The notes under the pieces are model-generated. The model was not told the origin of the DNA, made no database searches, and saw nothing but the letters and a program-made list of their open reading frames with translations. A program made the position numbers and the translations under genes. DNA of 64,000 nucleotides from JALEFZ01 sp039817415 (GTDB taxonomy: Bacteria; Bacteroidota; Bacteroidia; J057), in the NCBI GenBank assembly GCA_039817415.1, contig JBCBVV010000027.1, positions 1-64,000 of the forward strand, written 5' to 3'. Below are positions 36,085 to 45,581 of the stretch, one piece after another (within the stretch, counting starts at the first letter, position 1; the number at the start of each line of letters is the position of its first letter).

Positions 36085-36306
36085 TTATCCAAACATCTGA
36101 ACGAAGGAAAAAACAACTAAAGCTGTTCCTGATAAGAGGAAAATGGTTGAAAGCAGATAAAACAAGAAGGAAGGTCTTCTGCAAGCTGGTAAGTTCCAGC
36201 GTTGGGCTGCACTGAGTGTAATTTCTCCGCGGAAAAGGCTGTCAAGACCGAGATACATGCCAAGTCCACCTGTGAACAATACCCATAAAATGGTTATTAG
36301 ATCCAT
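36085..36306 (-). CDS. Small two-helix membrane protein
   Basis: A 73-residue protein with two hydrophobic helices (about 4-24 and 48-70) joined by a short polar loop containing RGEITLSAAQRWNLPACRR. No family recognised. It is 41 bp upstream of the gene at 35630 in the same orientation. The clean two-helix pattern and spacing support it; the absence of any known homologue keeps confidence moderate. Confidence 0.5.
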   Translation of the reverse strand: MDLITILWVLFTGGLGMYLGLDSLFRGEITLSAAQRWNLPACRRPSFLFYLLSTIFLLSGTALVVFSFVQMFG

Positions 36307-36506
36307 GGTTGATAGTCGTTAGTAGGAAACGCAAGTTAAAACAGGGGATTGCTTGGGGTTATGTTGCAATATACGTTATATTAAATCAAAAGTTTTTTCA
36401 CTTTGATAAAAAACGTATCAAAAAATTATTAAATCTAAAAAGAACGGAGGCAAAAAGTGCCTTTAAATAATCTGTATCTTATAGACGATAGAATCTATAA
36501 AAGGCT

Positions 36507-36514
36507 TAATTTTG
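36507..36514 (+). promoter_or_regulatory. Candidate -7 element of TonB receptor gene
   Basis: TAATTTTG, an exact TAnnTTTG match, 38 bp before the start codon. No good TTG box is visible at the right distance upstream. Confidence 0.3.
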
Positions 36515-36552
36515 CCTTAAATTTTGCGCGAATAATCATCTAACCGCCCATT

Positions 36553-39015
36553 ATGAAGGCAAACTATTTATTAAGTCACGTTTTACTTCTCATTTTTCCA
36601 TCCATTTTCCTCATGGCTCAAACTCCCACACAGACGGTAAGGGGCCAGGTAGTGGATAGCGAAACCAATTATCCGCTGGAAGGCGTTACCGTCGTCATCA
36701 TGCAAGCCGGTGAACAAGCCAAAGGAGCCAATACCGATTCCAAGGGCTTTTACAGGATTCAAAATGTCAAAGTCGGAAGGGTAAAGATCCTATTTACCTA
36801 CATCGGTTATCAAACGACTAACCTCGACAACATTGAAGTTACCTCAGCCAAAGAGGTGATTCTCAACCAAAAGCTGGAGGCTTCTGCTGTAACAGCTGAT
36901 GAGGTCGAAATCTTAGCTACAAGAAATGGTGAGGTACGTAACGAAATGGCGACCATATCCGGACGTGAGTTTTCTGTAACAGAAACAGACCTATATGCCG
37001 GATCAAGAGGTGAACCAGCCCGTATGGCCAGAAACTATGCTGGCGTAGTATCTGGAGATGATTCCCGAAACGATATCATCATTCGAGGAAACTCACCTAA
37101 TGCCTTGCTTTGGAGAATGGAAGGTATGAACATCCCTAATCCGAATCACTTCGCCATCCCAGGAACAGGTGGTGGTCCTGTAACCATTCTGAATAATAAG
37201 TTTTTGGCCAATTCGGATTTCTACACGGGGGCATTTCCAGCAGAATATGGAAACTCGGTAGGTGGAGTATTTGACTTAAGGCTAAGAAATGGAAACAACG
37301 AAAAGTTTGAATTCACAGGTCAGCTTGGTTTACTCGGTACTGAACTGACTGCCGAGGGGCCCATTAGCAGAACTTCAGGTTCCTCCTTCCTTGTGATGTA
37401 CCGATACTCAACACTATCTCTCTTTTCATTCCTGAACCTGAACCTTGGGACCACGGCTATACCGAACTACCAGGATGGTGCTTTCCGTTTTAATTTTCCC
37501 TTAAAAAATGGTGCCCAGCTATCTTTTTGGGGAATGGGAGGTCTAAGTAACATCGATATTGTTTTGTCGGGTGATGAAGCGCCACCAGAAGAGATCGATA
37601 TCTATGCTGATAATCAAGACAGAGACCAATATTTCACCTCTAACACAGGAGTAGTTGGGCTAACCTACACACATCCCATTAACCTGACAACTTACTTCAA
37701 GGCCGGTATTGGTGCTTCACGACAGTATAACTACACCTACCACGAGCAGATTTACAGGGTATTGGGAGCAGACAATCGTTTCATCATGGATTCTCTTAGG
37801 CTAACCCCTATCCTGGATTATAGCTTTGATGAGGTCAAGTATTCCGCCTATGCCAAATTCAGCAAGAAGTTTAGCCGCAACCACATTTTTAATGCCGGTA
37901 TCAACTTCGATTGGCTAGACATGAACTTTTACGACAGCGTGAGAATCGTTCGTCCTCAGCCTGATGGTAGGCCCACTTTTGATCCTTGGACTACCAGGTG
38001 GCAAGGGTTTAGAGGGGCTCCCATTGTGCAACCTTATGTTCAATACAAATACAAGCCCAATGATAAGTTTCAAGTGGTTACAGGCCTATCTGCGATGTAC
38101 TTTGGCTTGAATGACAACAGCTTCTCCCCTATCGAGCCCAGAATTGGGATGAATTATGAGCTTACAAAAAGTTCTAAGCTGAGCTTTGGTGCTGGTCTTC
38201 ACTCCCAAATGCAGACGCCCTATTTATACTTCTATGGACAGCCAACCCCTAATAATGGAGCTGACTTAGTTAATGAATACAACCTAGACATAGGTCTCAC
38301 CAAAAGTGCCCATGCGGTGTTAGGATATGACTTCCTCCCCAATAAATATATGCGCTTCCGTACGGAAGTCTACTATCAGTATCTATTTAACATCCCAGTG
38401 GATACCTTTTCCTCTGCCTTTAGTATGGTGAATGCGGGTTCTGGATTCTCTCGTGTCTTCCCAAACAAATTGGTCAATGAAGGCACAGGAAGAAACTATG
38501 GTCTTGAGGTTTCTCTTGAGCGCTTCTTTCAAGGCGGATATTACTTTCTGATCACTGGCTCCGTTTTTGATTCCAAGTACAGAGGATCTGATGGGATTCT
38601 AAGAAACACTACCTTCAATGGATCATACCAGGCAAACGCGGTTATGGCCAAGGAATTTAAGGTAAATGAAAGAAGTGCCTTGACGTTGGGGGCAAAAGTA
38701 GTAACGGTAGGGGGCCGCTGGACAGGACCTGTAGACAGAGAGGCCAGTGCAGAACAGCTTGAAATAGTCTTTGTGGACTCTACCTTCAACACGGAGCGCT
38801 TTCCCGCCTACTTTAGAGCCGATGCCAACATGACGTGGAGCGTTAATCGGAATAATGTTACGCACAAATTTGCGCTGGACCTGATCAATATTCCTGCCCT
38901 CTTTGGCTTTCAAAACCTACTTACCCTGACCTATGTTCCAGAGGCTGACGATCCTGTAAGAGAGGAGTATAACCTAGGCTTCTTCCCAGTATTTTATTAT
39001 CGAATAGACTTTTAA
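36553..39015 (+). CDS. TonB-dependent receptor with carboxypeptidase-like domain
   Basis: An 820-residue outer-membrane receptor. Signal peptide (1-23), carboxypeptidase-regulatory-like beta domain at about 28-110 (VRGQVVDSETNYPLEGVTVVI), plug domain at about 120-240 (NDIIIRGNSPNALLWRMEGM, NSDFYTGAFPAEYGNSVGGVFDL), then a beta-barrel with alternating strands to the C-terminal RIDF. No SusD partner lies beside it, so it is not a typical polysaccharide uptake pair; substrate unknown. Monocistronic, terminator behind. Confidence 0.92.
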   Translation: MKANYLLSHVLLLIFPSIFLMAQTPTQTVRGQVVDSETNYPLEGVTVVIMQAGEQAKGANTDSKGFYRIQNVKVGRVKILFTYIGYQTTNLDNIEVTSAKEVILNQKLEASAVTADEVEILATRNGEVRNEMATISGREFSVTETDLYAGSRGEPARMARNYAGVVSGDDSRNDIIIRGNSPNALLWRMEGMNIPNPNHFAIPGTGGGPVTILNNKFLANSDFYTGAFPAEYGNSVGGVFDLRLRNGNNEKFEFTGQLGLLGTELTAEGPISRTSGSSFLVMYRYSTLSLFSFLNLNLGTTAIPNYQDGAFRFNFPLKNGAQLSFWGMGGLSNIDIVLSGDEAPPEEIDIYADNQDRDQYFTSNTGVVGLTYTHPINLTTYFKAGIGASRQYNYTYHEQIYRVLGADNRFIMDSLRLTPILDYSFDEVKYSAYAKFSKKFSRNHIFNAGINFDWLDMNFYDSVRIVRPQPDGRPTFDPWTTRWQGFRGAPIVQPYVQYKYKPNDKFQVVTGLSAMYFGLNDNSFSPIEPRIGMNYELTKSSKLSFGAGLHSQMQTPYLYFYGQPTPNNGADLVNEYNLDIGLTKSAHAVLGYDFLPNKYMRFRTEVYYQYLFNIPVDTFSSAFSMVNAGSGFSRVFPNKLVNEGTGRNYGLEVSLERFFQGGYYFLITGSVFDSKYRGSDGILRNTTFNGSYQANAVMAKEFKVNERSALTLGAKVVTVGGRWTGPVDREASAEQLEIVFVDSTFNTERFPAYFRADANMTWSVNRNNVTHKFALDLINIPALFGFQNLLTLTYVPEADDPVREEYNLGFFPVFYYRIDF

Positions 39016-39032
39016 AAGAATTGAGCTCATGT

Positions 39033-39066
39033 AAAAAGCGTCCTTCTTGTTGGAAGGACGCTTTTT
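39033..39066. terminator. Bidirectional terminator
   Basis: Perfect 14-bp stem AAAAAGCGTCCTTC (39033-39046) with GAAGGACGCTTTTT (39053-39066), loop TTGTTG. It lies between the convergent receptor and TPR genes. Confidence 0.92.
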
Positions 39067-39087
39067 ATATATGCGGTTTTAGCTGAT

Positions 39088-40188
39088 CTATTTGAGTTGA
39101 GCTGAAACTTCTTGCACAGCTTTCTGAAAGCCAGAGCCATCAGGCTTTAGCCTGGCAGCTTCTTTGAAATACCCAAGCGCAGTACTTAAATCTCCATTTC
39201 CCTCGAAGATAGAACCCAACATAAAATGAGCCTGTGCGAGATTGGGATTGATCTCTATTGTCTTCTGAAAGTCTTCTATAGCAGCATCCATGCGCTGACC
39301 ACCTTCAAAATAAGCCATACCCCTAGCATAATGAGCCAGTGCAAAGTTCTCATCATTGTTCACAGCTATGGTAAAGTTGGCAATAGCGTTGTTCAAACCT
39401 TCACCAAACCCATTCAGATCCCCTCCATTCCGAAATCTCATCGCTCTTCTTAACTGGTAATTCCCTTCATTATAATTGGCCAAAGGGTGACCCAAATTTG
39501 CATCCAATAAGGACTTATTATACTTCAAAGCCTCTAACTCATTTTCATAGTGGTTGAGATAAATATCGTGTAAGCGAAGTAAGGATTTGTCAAAGGCCGG
39601 GTCGACCTTGAGGGAATTGAGGTAGTGTAAAGTAGCCTCTTTGTAGCGCTTTCTCTCCTCCTCCAAAAAACCTTGGGCAAATACATAAATGGGATTGTCA
39701 GGTTGATACTCTGCGGCCTCCTTGTACTGTCTCAATGCATCTTCATATCGTTTTTGGAAGAAATAAATTTGACCGAGTTGATAGTATACCTCTGGATTTT
39801 GTGAGCCCAGCCCTTCAGCTATTTCAAAGGCTTTTCTCGCTTCCACCGTATCATTCAAAATGAAGGTCAAAAAGCCTTTCCAAAAGTATAGGTCGGGACC
39901 ATTTCTGTATAACTCAATTGCCTTGTTGATGTCCACCACTGCCTTTTCTAGACTGTCCATTCCAAAGTAAAGTTCGGAACGATCCTGATACAGTCCATAG
40001 TCATCCGGGTTGGCTGCAATTTGTTTGTTGAGCGAAACAAGGCTGATAGAAGAATCTCTCCTGACACTATCTAGCTTAACCAGTTCCTCTTTGGAGGGTC
40101 CCTTTTCTTCCTGCCCACAAGCATTGATTAACAACAATAAGGAAGGAAGAATGAGAAGGAGGGAAAGAATCTTAACTGTCATCTTCAT
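39088..40188 (-). CDS. TPR-repeat lipoprotein
   Basis: A lipoprotein of 366 residues from the ATG at 40188 (or 364 from 40182); a TTG-started extension is unlikely. Leader SLLLLINACGQ ends in the lipobox Cys. The rest is a string of about eight tetratricopeptide-type helix pairs (for example DLYFWKGFLTFILNDTVEARKAF, EVYYQLGQIYFFQKRYEDALRQY, ALAHYARGMAYFEG). Such solenoids bind partner proteins at the outer membrane or periplasm. No partner gene is obvious; tilS lies upstream on the same strand with a 45-bp gap. Confidence 0.85.
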   Translation of the reverse strand: MKMTVKILSLLLILPSLLLLINACGQEEKGPSKEELVKLDSVRRDSSISLVSLNKQIAANPDDYGLYQDRSELYFGMDSLEKAVVDINKAIELYRNGPDLYFWKGFLTFILNDTVEARKAFEIAEGLGSQNPEVYYQLGQIYFFQKRYEDALRQYKEAAEYQPDNPIYVFAQGFLEEERKRYKEATLHYLNSLKVDPAFDKSLLRLHDIYLNHYENELEALKYNKSLLDANLGHPLANYNEGNYQLRRAMRFRNGGDLNGFGEGLNNAIANFTIAVNNDENFALAHYARGMAYFEGGQRMDAAIEDFQKTIEINPNLAQAHFMLGSIFEGNGDLSTALGYFKEAARLKPDGSGFQKAVQEVSAQLK

Positions 40189-40233
40189 GTAAAGCCAATA
40201 TTTCTGTAACAAGGAATGGGGAAAGAATCAAAG

Positions 40234-41601
40234 TTAGCCTTTTTCCTGAAAACGAATCCGGAGAATGTGCCAGGTATCTTCCGTGATTTTAACGGACTCA
40301 GACGGTCTAAAGTCAGAAAGGCAAATAATTTTTTGTTGATCCTCTATGACAATGGCTCTTTCCTTCTGCAAGGGGTTCATTTTGGCATCAATGAATATGT
40401 CGCTGAGTTTTTTGCTTTTGCTCATCCCCAGTGGCATCATTCTGTCGCCCAATTTCCAACTTCGGATTTTGATTGGCCACTTAATTTCATCTGCATCCAA
40501 ATAGTAATCATTGATCTTTCCAAAAACGGCCTCTCCCTCGTGATAATCTAAGAGAATATCTCTTCCCATCCAGTTGTATTGGAGGGTGGATTCAGGTAGG
40601 TCCTCCACTTCGATATCCTGGAAGGTCTTGGTATAATCTTCCTCTGAATAGGCTATACCCACGCGTGTTCTATAAATTTTTCTGTCATGCCATTCCACGT
40701 ACTTTCCTGATGAGGAATGAATCAACCTCAGCGCTTGCTGCATGGTGTGACCATGTATTCCCCATTTGGTCAATACCTCTGCTACCAGTAAAGGCAAATA
40801 TTCCTCGGAATATAGCTCTAGAAATGGCTGCCAATCTAAGGTGGCTCCTTGAGCGTGTTGTTGTATCATAAAGGGATACAAATTGCTCATGACATGAGAA
40901 ATGAAACTTTCCTTCAATCCATACCACTGATGTATACGTGACATCTGCCGGGTAATAGAGGGATTCACTTCACGAATAGGAGGCACAATCAGGTTGCGGA
41001 TCTGATTGCGGATGTAATCGTTTTGTAGGTTTGTGTGGTCAATTCTAAAGGATAGCCCTAGTTCTTCACATGCTTTCAGAATTTCATCCTTTGTAAAAGT
41101 CAGCAAAGGACGTAAGTAGGGTTCACGTCTTTCAGGAATGCCCTTTATAACTGAAACATTATTTCCTCTAAATAGGTGGAATAGGATACTTTCGACTTGA
41201 TCATCTCCATGATGCGCCGTTAAACAGAATTGATAATCATGGACATCCATCAATTCCTCAAAGAAATGATAGCGAATATCTCGCGCTTTTTCTTGTGTAG
41301 AAGCAAAGGGATCATTCTTGACCTCTTCTTTGGTGCTAAGGTGAACATGCACCTCACAGCCTAATTTTTCACCCAATTCCTCTACCAATTCCTGATCCAA
41401 TTGAGAATCTTCATCTCGCAGTTGGTAATTGACGTGTGCTAACCCAAACTCTGCCTTAAGCTGTGTCATGAGGTAAGCCAAAAGAACTGAATCTGGGCCA
41501 CCACTTACGGCTATTAGAAAGCGATTGTTCTCTAAGTCAATTTCCTGACTTTCGAACCATTGCTGGAGATGGTGAATGAAGGGTAAAATTGCTGAATTCA
41601 T
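40234..41601 (-). CDS. tilS: tRNA(Ile)-lysidine synthase
   Basis: A 455-residue enzyme that converts C34 of tRNA-Ile(CAU) to lysidine with ATP and lysine, so that AUA is read as Ile. PP-loop SGGPDS near the N-terminus, LTAHHGDDQVESILFHLFRG, the RIDHTNLQNDYIRNQIRN segment and the C-terminal domain (SWKLGDRMMPLGMSKSKKLSDIFID) are all typical. Start ATG at 41601; an earlier GTG would add nine residues without conserved content. Essential gene. Confidence 0.95.
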   Translation of the reverse strand: MNSAILPFIHHLQQWFESQEIDLENNRFLIAVSGGPDSVLLAYLMTQLKAEFGLAHVNYQLRDEDSQLDQELVEELGEKLGCEVHVHLSTKEEVKNDPFASTQEKARDIRYHFFEELMDVHDYQFCLTAHHGDDQVESILFHLFRGNNVSVIKGIPERREPYLRPLLTFTKDEILKACEELGLSFRIDHTNLQNDYIRNQIRNLIVPPIREVNPSITRQMSRIHQWYGLKESFISHVMSNLYPFMIQQHAQGATLDWQPFLELYSEEYLPLLVAEVLTKWGIHGHTMQQALRLIHSSSGKYVEWHDRKIYRTRVGIAYSEEDYTKTFQDIEVEDLPESTLQYNWMGRDILLDYHEGEAVFGKINDYYLDADEIKWPIKIRSWKLGDRMMPLGMSKSKKLSDIFIDAKMNPLQKERAIVIEDQQKIICLSDFRPSESVKITEDTWHILRIRFQEKG

Positions 41602-41954
41602 ACAAAAAATTGTGGAAAAATATACCACTTTATTTATGAAAATCTGACCTCAAAAGCCATTTGCCCTATATGATAATATATGCATGAAACATTTCCTGCC
41701 TTATTTTCGTCTAGGTATATAAGCATCAGTGAAGAGATATTTTGCGTAGAAAAATAAACTTTCTAGAAATTTTCAGATTTCACGTCCTGTTGATGCTATC
41801 ATAAGATACACTTCACACTGACTTTACTTCCATTTATGAAGTAATTTTTATGCTTTGGCCTTCTTAATCGTACATCACCTTAAAACATTCGTTTATTGGA
41901 ACAGATGTTGCCTTATTCGATTAAAATTATCCTGTTTATAAATTTATCTCATTA
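41602..41954. other. Noncoding divergent region
   Basis: About 350 AT-rich bases between tilS and an exported protein gene. It should contain both promoters; I find no exact TAnnTTTG element with a good -33 box, and no RNA gene. Confidence 0.55.
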
Positions 41955-42623
41955 ATGAGAGCTTTCCCTAAATACGCTACACTTTTCCTTGCCATCCTTT
42001 TTCTAGGTCTTAACCTTAAGGCCGAAGAAACATCCTTAAAAGGGATTTGGAAGGCTTCTGACGATCGCTTTCCTCAACTTCACATTACGGAAAGTGGTAA
42101 CGAAGTACAGATCACCGCACAAGGCGGATTTTTAAAAGGAAAAGTCCAGTCTGTAAGAATGACTTCATTTGCAGGTGGAATGTCCACTAAACTCCAAGTA
42201 AGTTTCCCTTACGGTAAAAATTCACTGACACTCAATCTGCGTCAATTGGGTAAATCCTTACAAGCATCATGGATTCAATCCAATGTAGATGGCAAAGCCC
42301 TCTATGCTGTATATAGCAAGGTAACTCGTCAAACTGCTAGTGTAAGTAGAAAAGGTAAAATTACAGGGAATGTATTTGGTGCTGCTAAGAGTACAGCTTC
42401 CATCTTTCATGTATCTCTTTATGGCCCTGATGACAGTCAGCGGTTTATTAGCACACAATCTTTGGGCAAAAGCGAGGGTTTTGATTTCTCACAGCTTGAG
42501 GATGGTGAATATTGGATGTATGTGGAGCCAAGAGGAGAAACAATCATTAGAGCTTTCCCTTCCGCACAAAAAGTCATCATCGAAAAAGGAGAAGCAAAAA
42601 AGATCCTGGTAGAACTAAAATAA
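41955..42623 (+). CDS. Exported protein of unknown function
   Basis: A 222-residue protein with a signal peptide ending near NLKAEETS. The first half begins LKGIWKASDDRFPQLHITESG and looks like a small beta-barrel domain; the second half (from about 125, SVSRKGKITGNVFG) looks like a carboxypeptidase-regulatory or prealbumin-like beta-sandwich ending in IIEKGEAKKILVELK. No named family. Monocistronic, with a 15-bp terminator stem behind. Confidence 0.7.
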   Translation: MRAFPKYATLFLAILFLGLNLKAEETSLKGIWKASDDRFPQLHITESGNEVQITAQGGFLKGKVQSVRMTSFAGGMSTKLQVSFPYGKNSLTLNLRQLGKSLQASWIQSNVDGKALYAVYSKVTRQTASVSRKGKITGNVFGAAKSTASIFHVSLYGPDDSQRFISTQSLGKSEGFDFSQLEDGEYWMYVEPRGETIIRAFPSAQKVIIEKGEAKKILVELK

Positions 42624-42662
42624 AGTCGTAGTGAAATATCACTATGTTACATAAATCATATA

Positions 42663-42697
42663 AAAAGAGGCCATCTCAGATCGAGATGGCCTCTTTT
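42663..42697. terminator. Bidirectional terminator
   Basis: Perfect 15-bp stem AAAAGAGGCCATCTC (42663-42677) with GAGATGGCCTCTTTT (42683-42697), loop AGATC, between convergent genes. Confidence 0.93.
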
Positions 42698-42716
42698 ATG
42701 TTGTTTTGTTCTTCAA

Positions 42717-44279
42717 TTAGTTTTTGAAGACACGGTCAGTTTTAACTCTATCGCCAGCGGTTACTTTTACAAAGTAAATACCGCTTTCGAAATTAGCCAT
42801 GTCAAGGTTGAACTCACCAACCTGAACATTACCTAAGTTCTTAGCGCTTACAAGCTTACCTAGCATATCAAATACTTCCACAGTAACAGCCTCTACGTTG
42901 TCAAGCTCAAGCTCAACGTTTAAGATGTCTTGTACAGGGTTAGGATATACGTTCATCTCTCTCTTAGAAAGCGTGTTAATCCCAGCCGCGAAGTCAGGAG
43001 CAACAAAGATATCCAAGGTTGTCGTATCATTGTCTCCACAGCTTGATGTGATCAGTGTAACAGTGAAGTTGTCAGAGATCGCATAAGTATGCTGTACAGA
43101 TGGGCTGTTGGTGTTGTCTGTAGTTCCATCACCAAAGTCCCAAGAGTAGGTATCATTGAAGCTTGCTGGTAGCCCATCAAACTGGTAAGTCTTAGGAGAA
43201 ACCAAAGCAGAATCAAATACAGCATTGGCAGCTGGACCAGAGGTAAACATAGAAGTCTCTGTATCTAGGCATATTCCGTTCTGCGTGTACCCAAGCATAA
43301 GAGCTTCAAGTGTAACGTCTACCATACCTGTATTAGGTCCGATCAAGGCATCAACTTCACTTCCGTAGATATCTAGGTTGGAATCTCCATTAGTATCCCA
43401 TCCGAAAGTTGAGTCAGGTCTAGTAGGATCGAAAAAGGAAGCCGCAGCCAACCTGTTGTAGACTCTGTTAGACAGAATCTGGTCAGAAGTAGAAGTAAAC
43501 TTGGTAGTTTCTCCTTGAAGAAGACAAGATGCATCAGCAACAAAAGAAGCATCGAAATCATAAGTAACGTAAGGTCCGAAGAAGAAGTCTACATTAAAGT
43601 CAAGACCGCCACCAATGTTGATGCTGCTTCCGTTTGTCCAGTCTGCAGCAGTAGTTCCGAAACGAAGACCAGCGTAGTAATCTCCAAGTCCGTCTCCTGC
43701 AGTTGCAAAGTTGGTCCCCATTTGAAGAGATGAATCAGAAGGGTTTTCAACAACTACAGCAAAGTCCTGAGTCAAAGCAACAGGTGCAGCAAAGGTAGCT
43801 GTAAAAAACTGAGAACTAGAGCTGGTATCGATCGTTACTGAAGCAGTAGCCAAAGCAGCACCAGTTGGATTCAAGTTAGCATTCACACCAAAAAGCTGAA
43901 CATTCACATCGAATGAAGCACTTGTTCCAGAAGGAAGGTATCTAGCTAAGAAATCAACCTGAGATACATTTACAGTAGCACCAGTAGGTACTGGGAAATA
44001 CTGATAAGCAGCTGAAATCTGCCCACCATTTGAAATAGTCCAAAGGCTGAATGTACCTCCACTCAATTTAGACAGACCATAGTCCACAACGTCAACTCCA
44101 CAAGTAACGAGTCTATTGGCGTTGTCATTTACAGCAGCTACACTGTTAATAGCCTCCACTTTTCTTGCAACAGCCTCATCGTTTGTTACGTTCACTGGAG
44201 CCTGTCTCAGCGTTTGTTGAGCGAATAGGCCAGCCCCCATAAGTGAAAGGAGGAAAATCGTGGTAATAATTCTTCTCAT
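42717..44279 (-). CDS. PKD-domain protein with type A T9SS sorting domain
   Basis: A 520-residue secreted protein. Signal peptide (1-20, ends GLFAQQ), an N-terminal beta-sandwich region at about 45-260 with no name, a PKD domain at about 360-425 (TYSWDFGDGTTDNTNS), and a C-terminal type A sorting domain from NVYPNPVQDILNV to the end (VFDMLGKLV, SGIYFVKVTAG). It should cross the outer membrane by the type IX system. Codon-rich in Thr/Ser/Ala, as is common for such cargo. Function beyond surface binding unknown. Confidence 0.88.
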   Translation of the reverse strand: MRRIITTIFLLSLMGAGLFAQQTLRQAPVNVTNDEAVARKVEAINSVAAVNDNANRLVTCGVDVVDYGLSKLSGGTFSLWTISNGGQISAAYQYFPVPTGATVNVSQVDFLARYLPSGTSASFDVNVQLFGVNANLNPTGAALATASVTIDTSSSSQFFTATFAAPVALTQDFAVVVENPSDSSLQMGTNFATAGDGLGDYYAGLRFGTTAADWTNGSSINIGGGLDFNVDFFFGPYVTYDFDASFVADASCLLQGETTKFTSTSDQILSNRVYNRLAAASFFDPTRPDSTFGWDTNGDSNLDIYGSEVDALIGPNTGMVDVTLEALMLGYTQNGICLDTETSMFTSGPAANAVFDSALVSPKTYQFDGLPASFNDTYSWDFGDGTTDNTNSPSVQHTYAISDNFTVTLITSSCGDNDTTTLDIFVAPDFAAGINTLSKREMNVYPNPVQDILNVELELDNVEAVTVEVFDMLGKLVSAKNLGNVQVGEFNLDMANFESGIYFVKVTAGDRVKTDRVFKN

Positions 44280-44772
44280 ACTAAAAAATTGTTAAGGTTT
44301 TGTTTTTGAGGATATATCCCTCAATGAGGAAAATTCTGGTTTTGCATGGTTGGCTGCATATACTGGATTACAATTTAAGCGGTAAATTGATAATCACCAG
44401 ATACGTAATTTACAATTCTACCAAAAAAAATGAGCACTTCCATTTGATAATGTTAGAAAAATTGAAAGCCTCATCATATATCATAGGACAATTATAAGAT
44501 TCTTTTTCCTAATGCTAAGGTAACATTCAGATGAATTAGGGGAAAAATATTGGCACAAAAAGAATGAAAGTCAGCCTAATAGACAAAGTAATTCTCCATA
44601 TATGCACTATTTGCTATTTTTTACAATTGCTAATGAGATAGAATCTGAATTCATTTCTCAAACAGCAGATATCAGGCTTAAAGAGAAAATTAGCTCCTCT
44701 TTAAGATGACTTAATTTCCTTCGGAAGTCAGAAAAATTGGGTATAATAAATCAGATAAAATCACTAAACATC
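44280..44772. other. 493-bp AT-rich noncoding region
   Basis: Between divergent genes for a T9SS cargo protein and a coiled-coil protein. It contains an imperfect inverted repeat TTTTTCCTAAT (44503-44513) with ATTAGG-GG-AAAAA (44535-44547) and a TATAAT at 44742. A 65-residue frame at 44300-44497 has no support. No RNA gene seen. Confidence 0.55.
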
Positions 44773-45369
44773 ATGGATAAAGAACTAGCCAAATGGCAAA
44801 AAGAAATTGAGGACCTAGAATTGGATCTCAAACTTGAAGAAGCCGATGTTATTGAGGCTTTTGAACAACACAAACACAATTTGACCGAATCAGTAAATTC
44901 ATTCACCAAACATGCTGGCGAAATGCTTGGAGAAGGGTCCAATCTTTTGCAAGGCAAACTAGACGAACTTAAAGTTCAGCTTGCGCTTGGAAAGGCAGAA
45001 AGCAAGGATGCCTTTGAAGAACAAAGAAAAGAATTGGATAAAGCCCTCCACTCTGCTTCGGAAGAATTCGAAAAGGTAAAAGGAGAAGCAGGGGAAAATG
45101 TCGGAAAGCTTAAGGAGGAATTTGACGAGCAAATGAACCATTTCAAAACTAGGCTCGATATGTTCCGTCTTCACTTTCACCTTGGCATGGCTGAGGCCAA
45201 AGAAGAATATGAGGAGAAAAAGAAGGACCTTAGCCAAGAACTTGACAAAATCAAAGAAAAGGTAGATGGTGCTGAAGACAAGGCCGAAAACCGCTTAGAA
45301 GATTTTGGAAAAGAAATGGGGGAAGCCTTCTCTCACTTCCAAAAAGCAGTAAAAGGACTCTTTGACTGA
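44773..45369 (+). CDS. Charged coiled-coil protein with three internal repeats
   Basis: A 198-residue cytosolic protein, almost entirely helical and very rich in Glu, Lys and Asp. Three units of about 60-70 residues can be aligned: ELDLKLEEADVIEAFEQHKHNL, KVQLALGKAESKDAFEEQRKEL and RLHFHLGMAEAKEEYEEKKKDL each open a unit. The second and third units are most alike. No family recognised; it resembles structural or stress-related helical proteins only in composition. Start ATG at 44773; an upstream TTG at 44737 is less likely. Monocistronic, with its own terminator. Confidence 0.72.
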   Translation: MDKELAKWQKEIEDLELDLKLEEADVIEAFEQHKHNLTESVNSFTKHAGEMLGEGSNLLQGKLDELKVQLALGKAESKDAFEEQRKELDKALHSASEEFEKVKGEAGENVGKLKEEFDEQMNHFKTRLDMFRLHFHLGMAEAKEEYEEKKKDLSQELDKIKEKVDGAEDKAENRLEDFGKEMGEAFSHFQKAVKGLFD

Positions 45370-45388
45370 TGTCCTTCAAGCAACATTT

Positions 45389-45431
45389 CTTCCCTTTTTG
45401 CTGTCTTTGATAGGAAAAAGGGAAGTTTTTT
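45389..45431 (+). terminator. Rho-independent terminator
   Basis: 11-bp stem CTTCCCTTTTT (45389-45399) with AAAAAGGGAAG (45415-45425), 15-base loop, T run 45426-45431. Confidence 0.85.
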
Positions 45432-45581
45432 GTGAACCTAATTCTCTAAACCTCCGTTTTTTATAGAAAGATGTAATATTCTTCATCTCTACACCTTCCA
45501 AACTATTTTCATTTTATGTATTTTGTAATTCAATAGGTTATCCTATTGAGAAATATCCGAATTGGACAAAAATTGGATTCT

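Noticed and set aside
44300..44497. A 65-codon frame in the region upstream of the coiled-coil gene
   Set aside because: AT-rich composition with many Ile, Asn and Lys codons like random sequence here, no family features.
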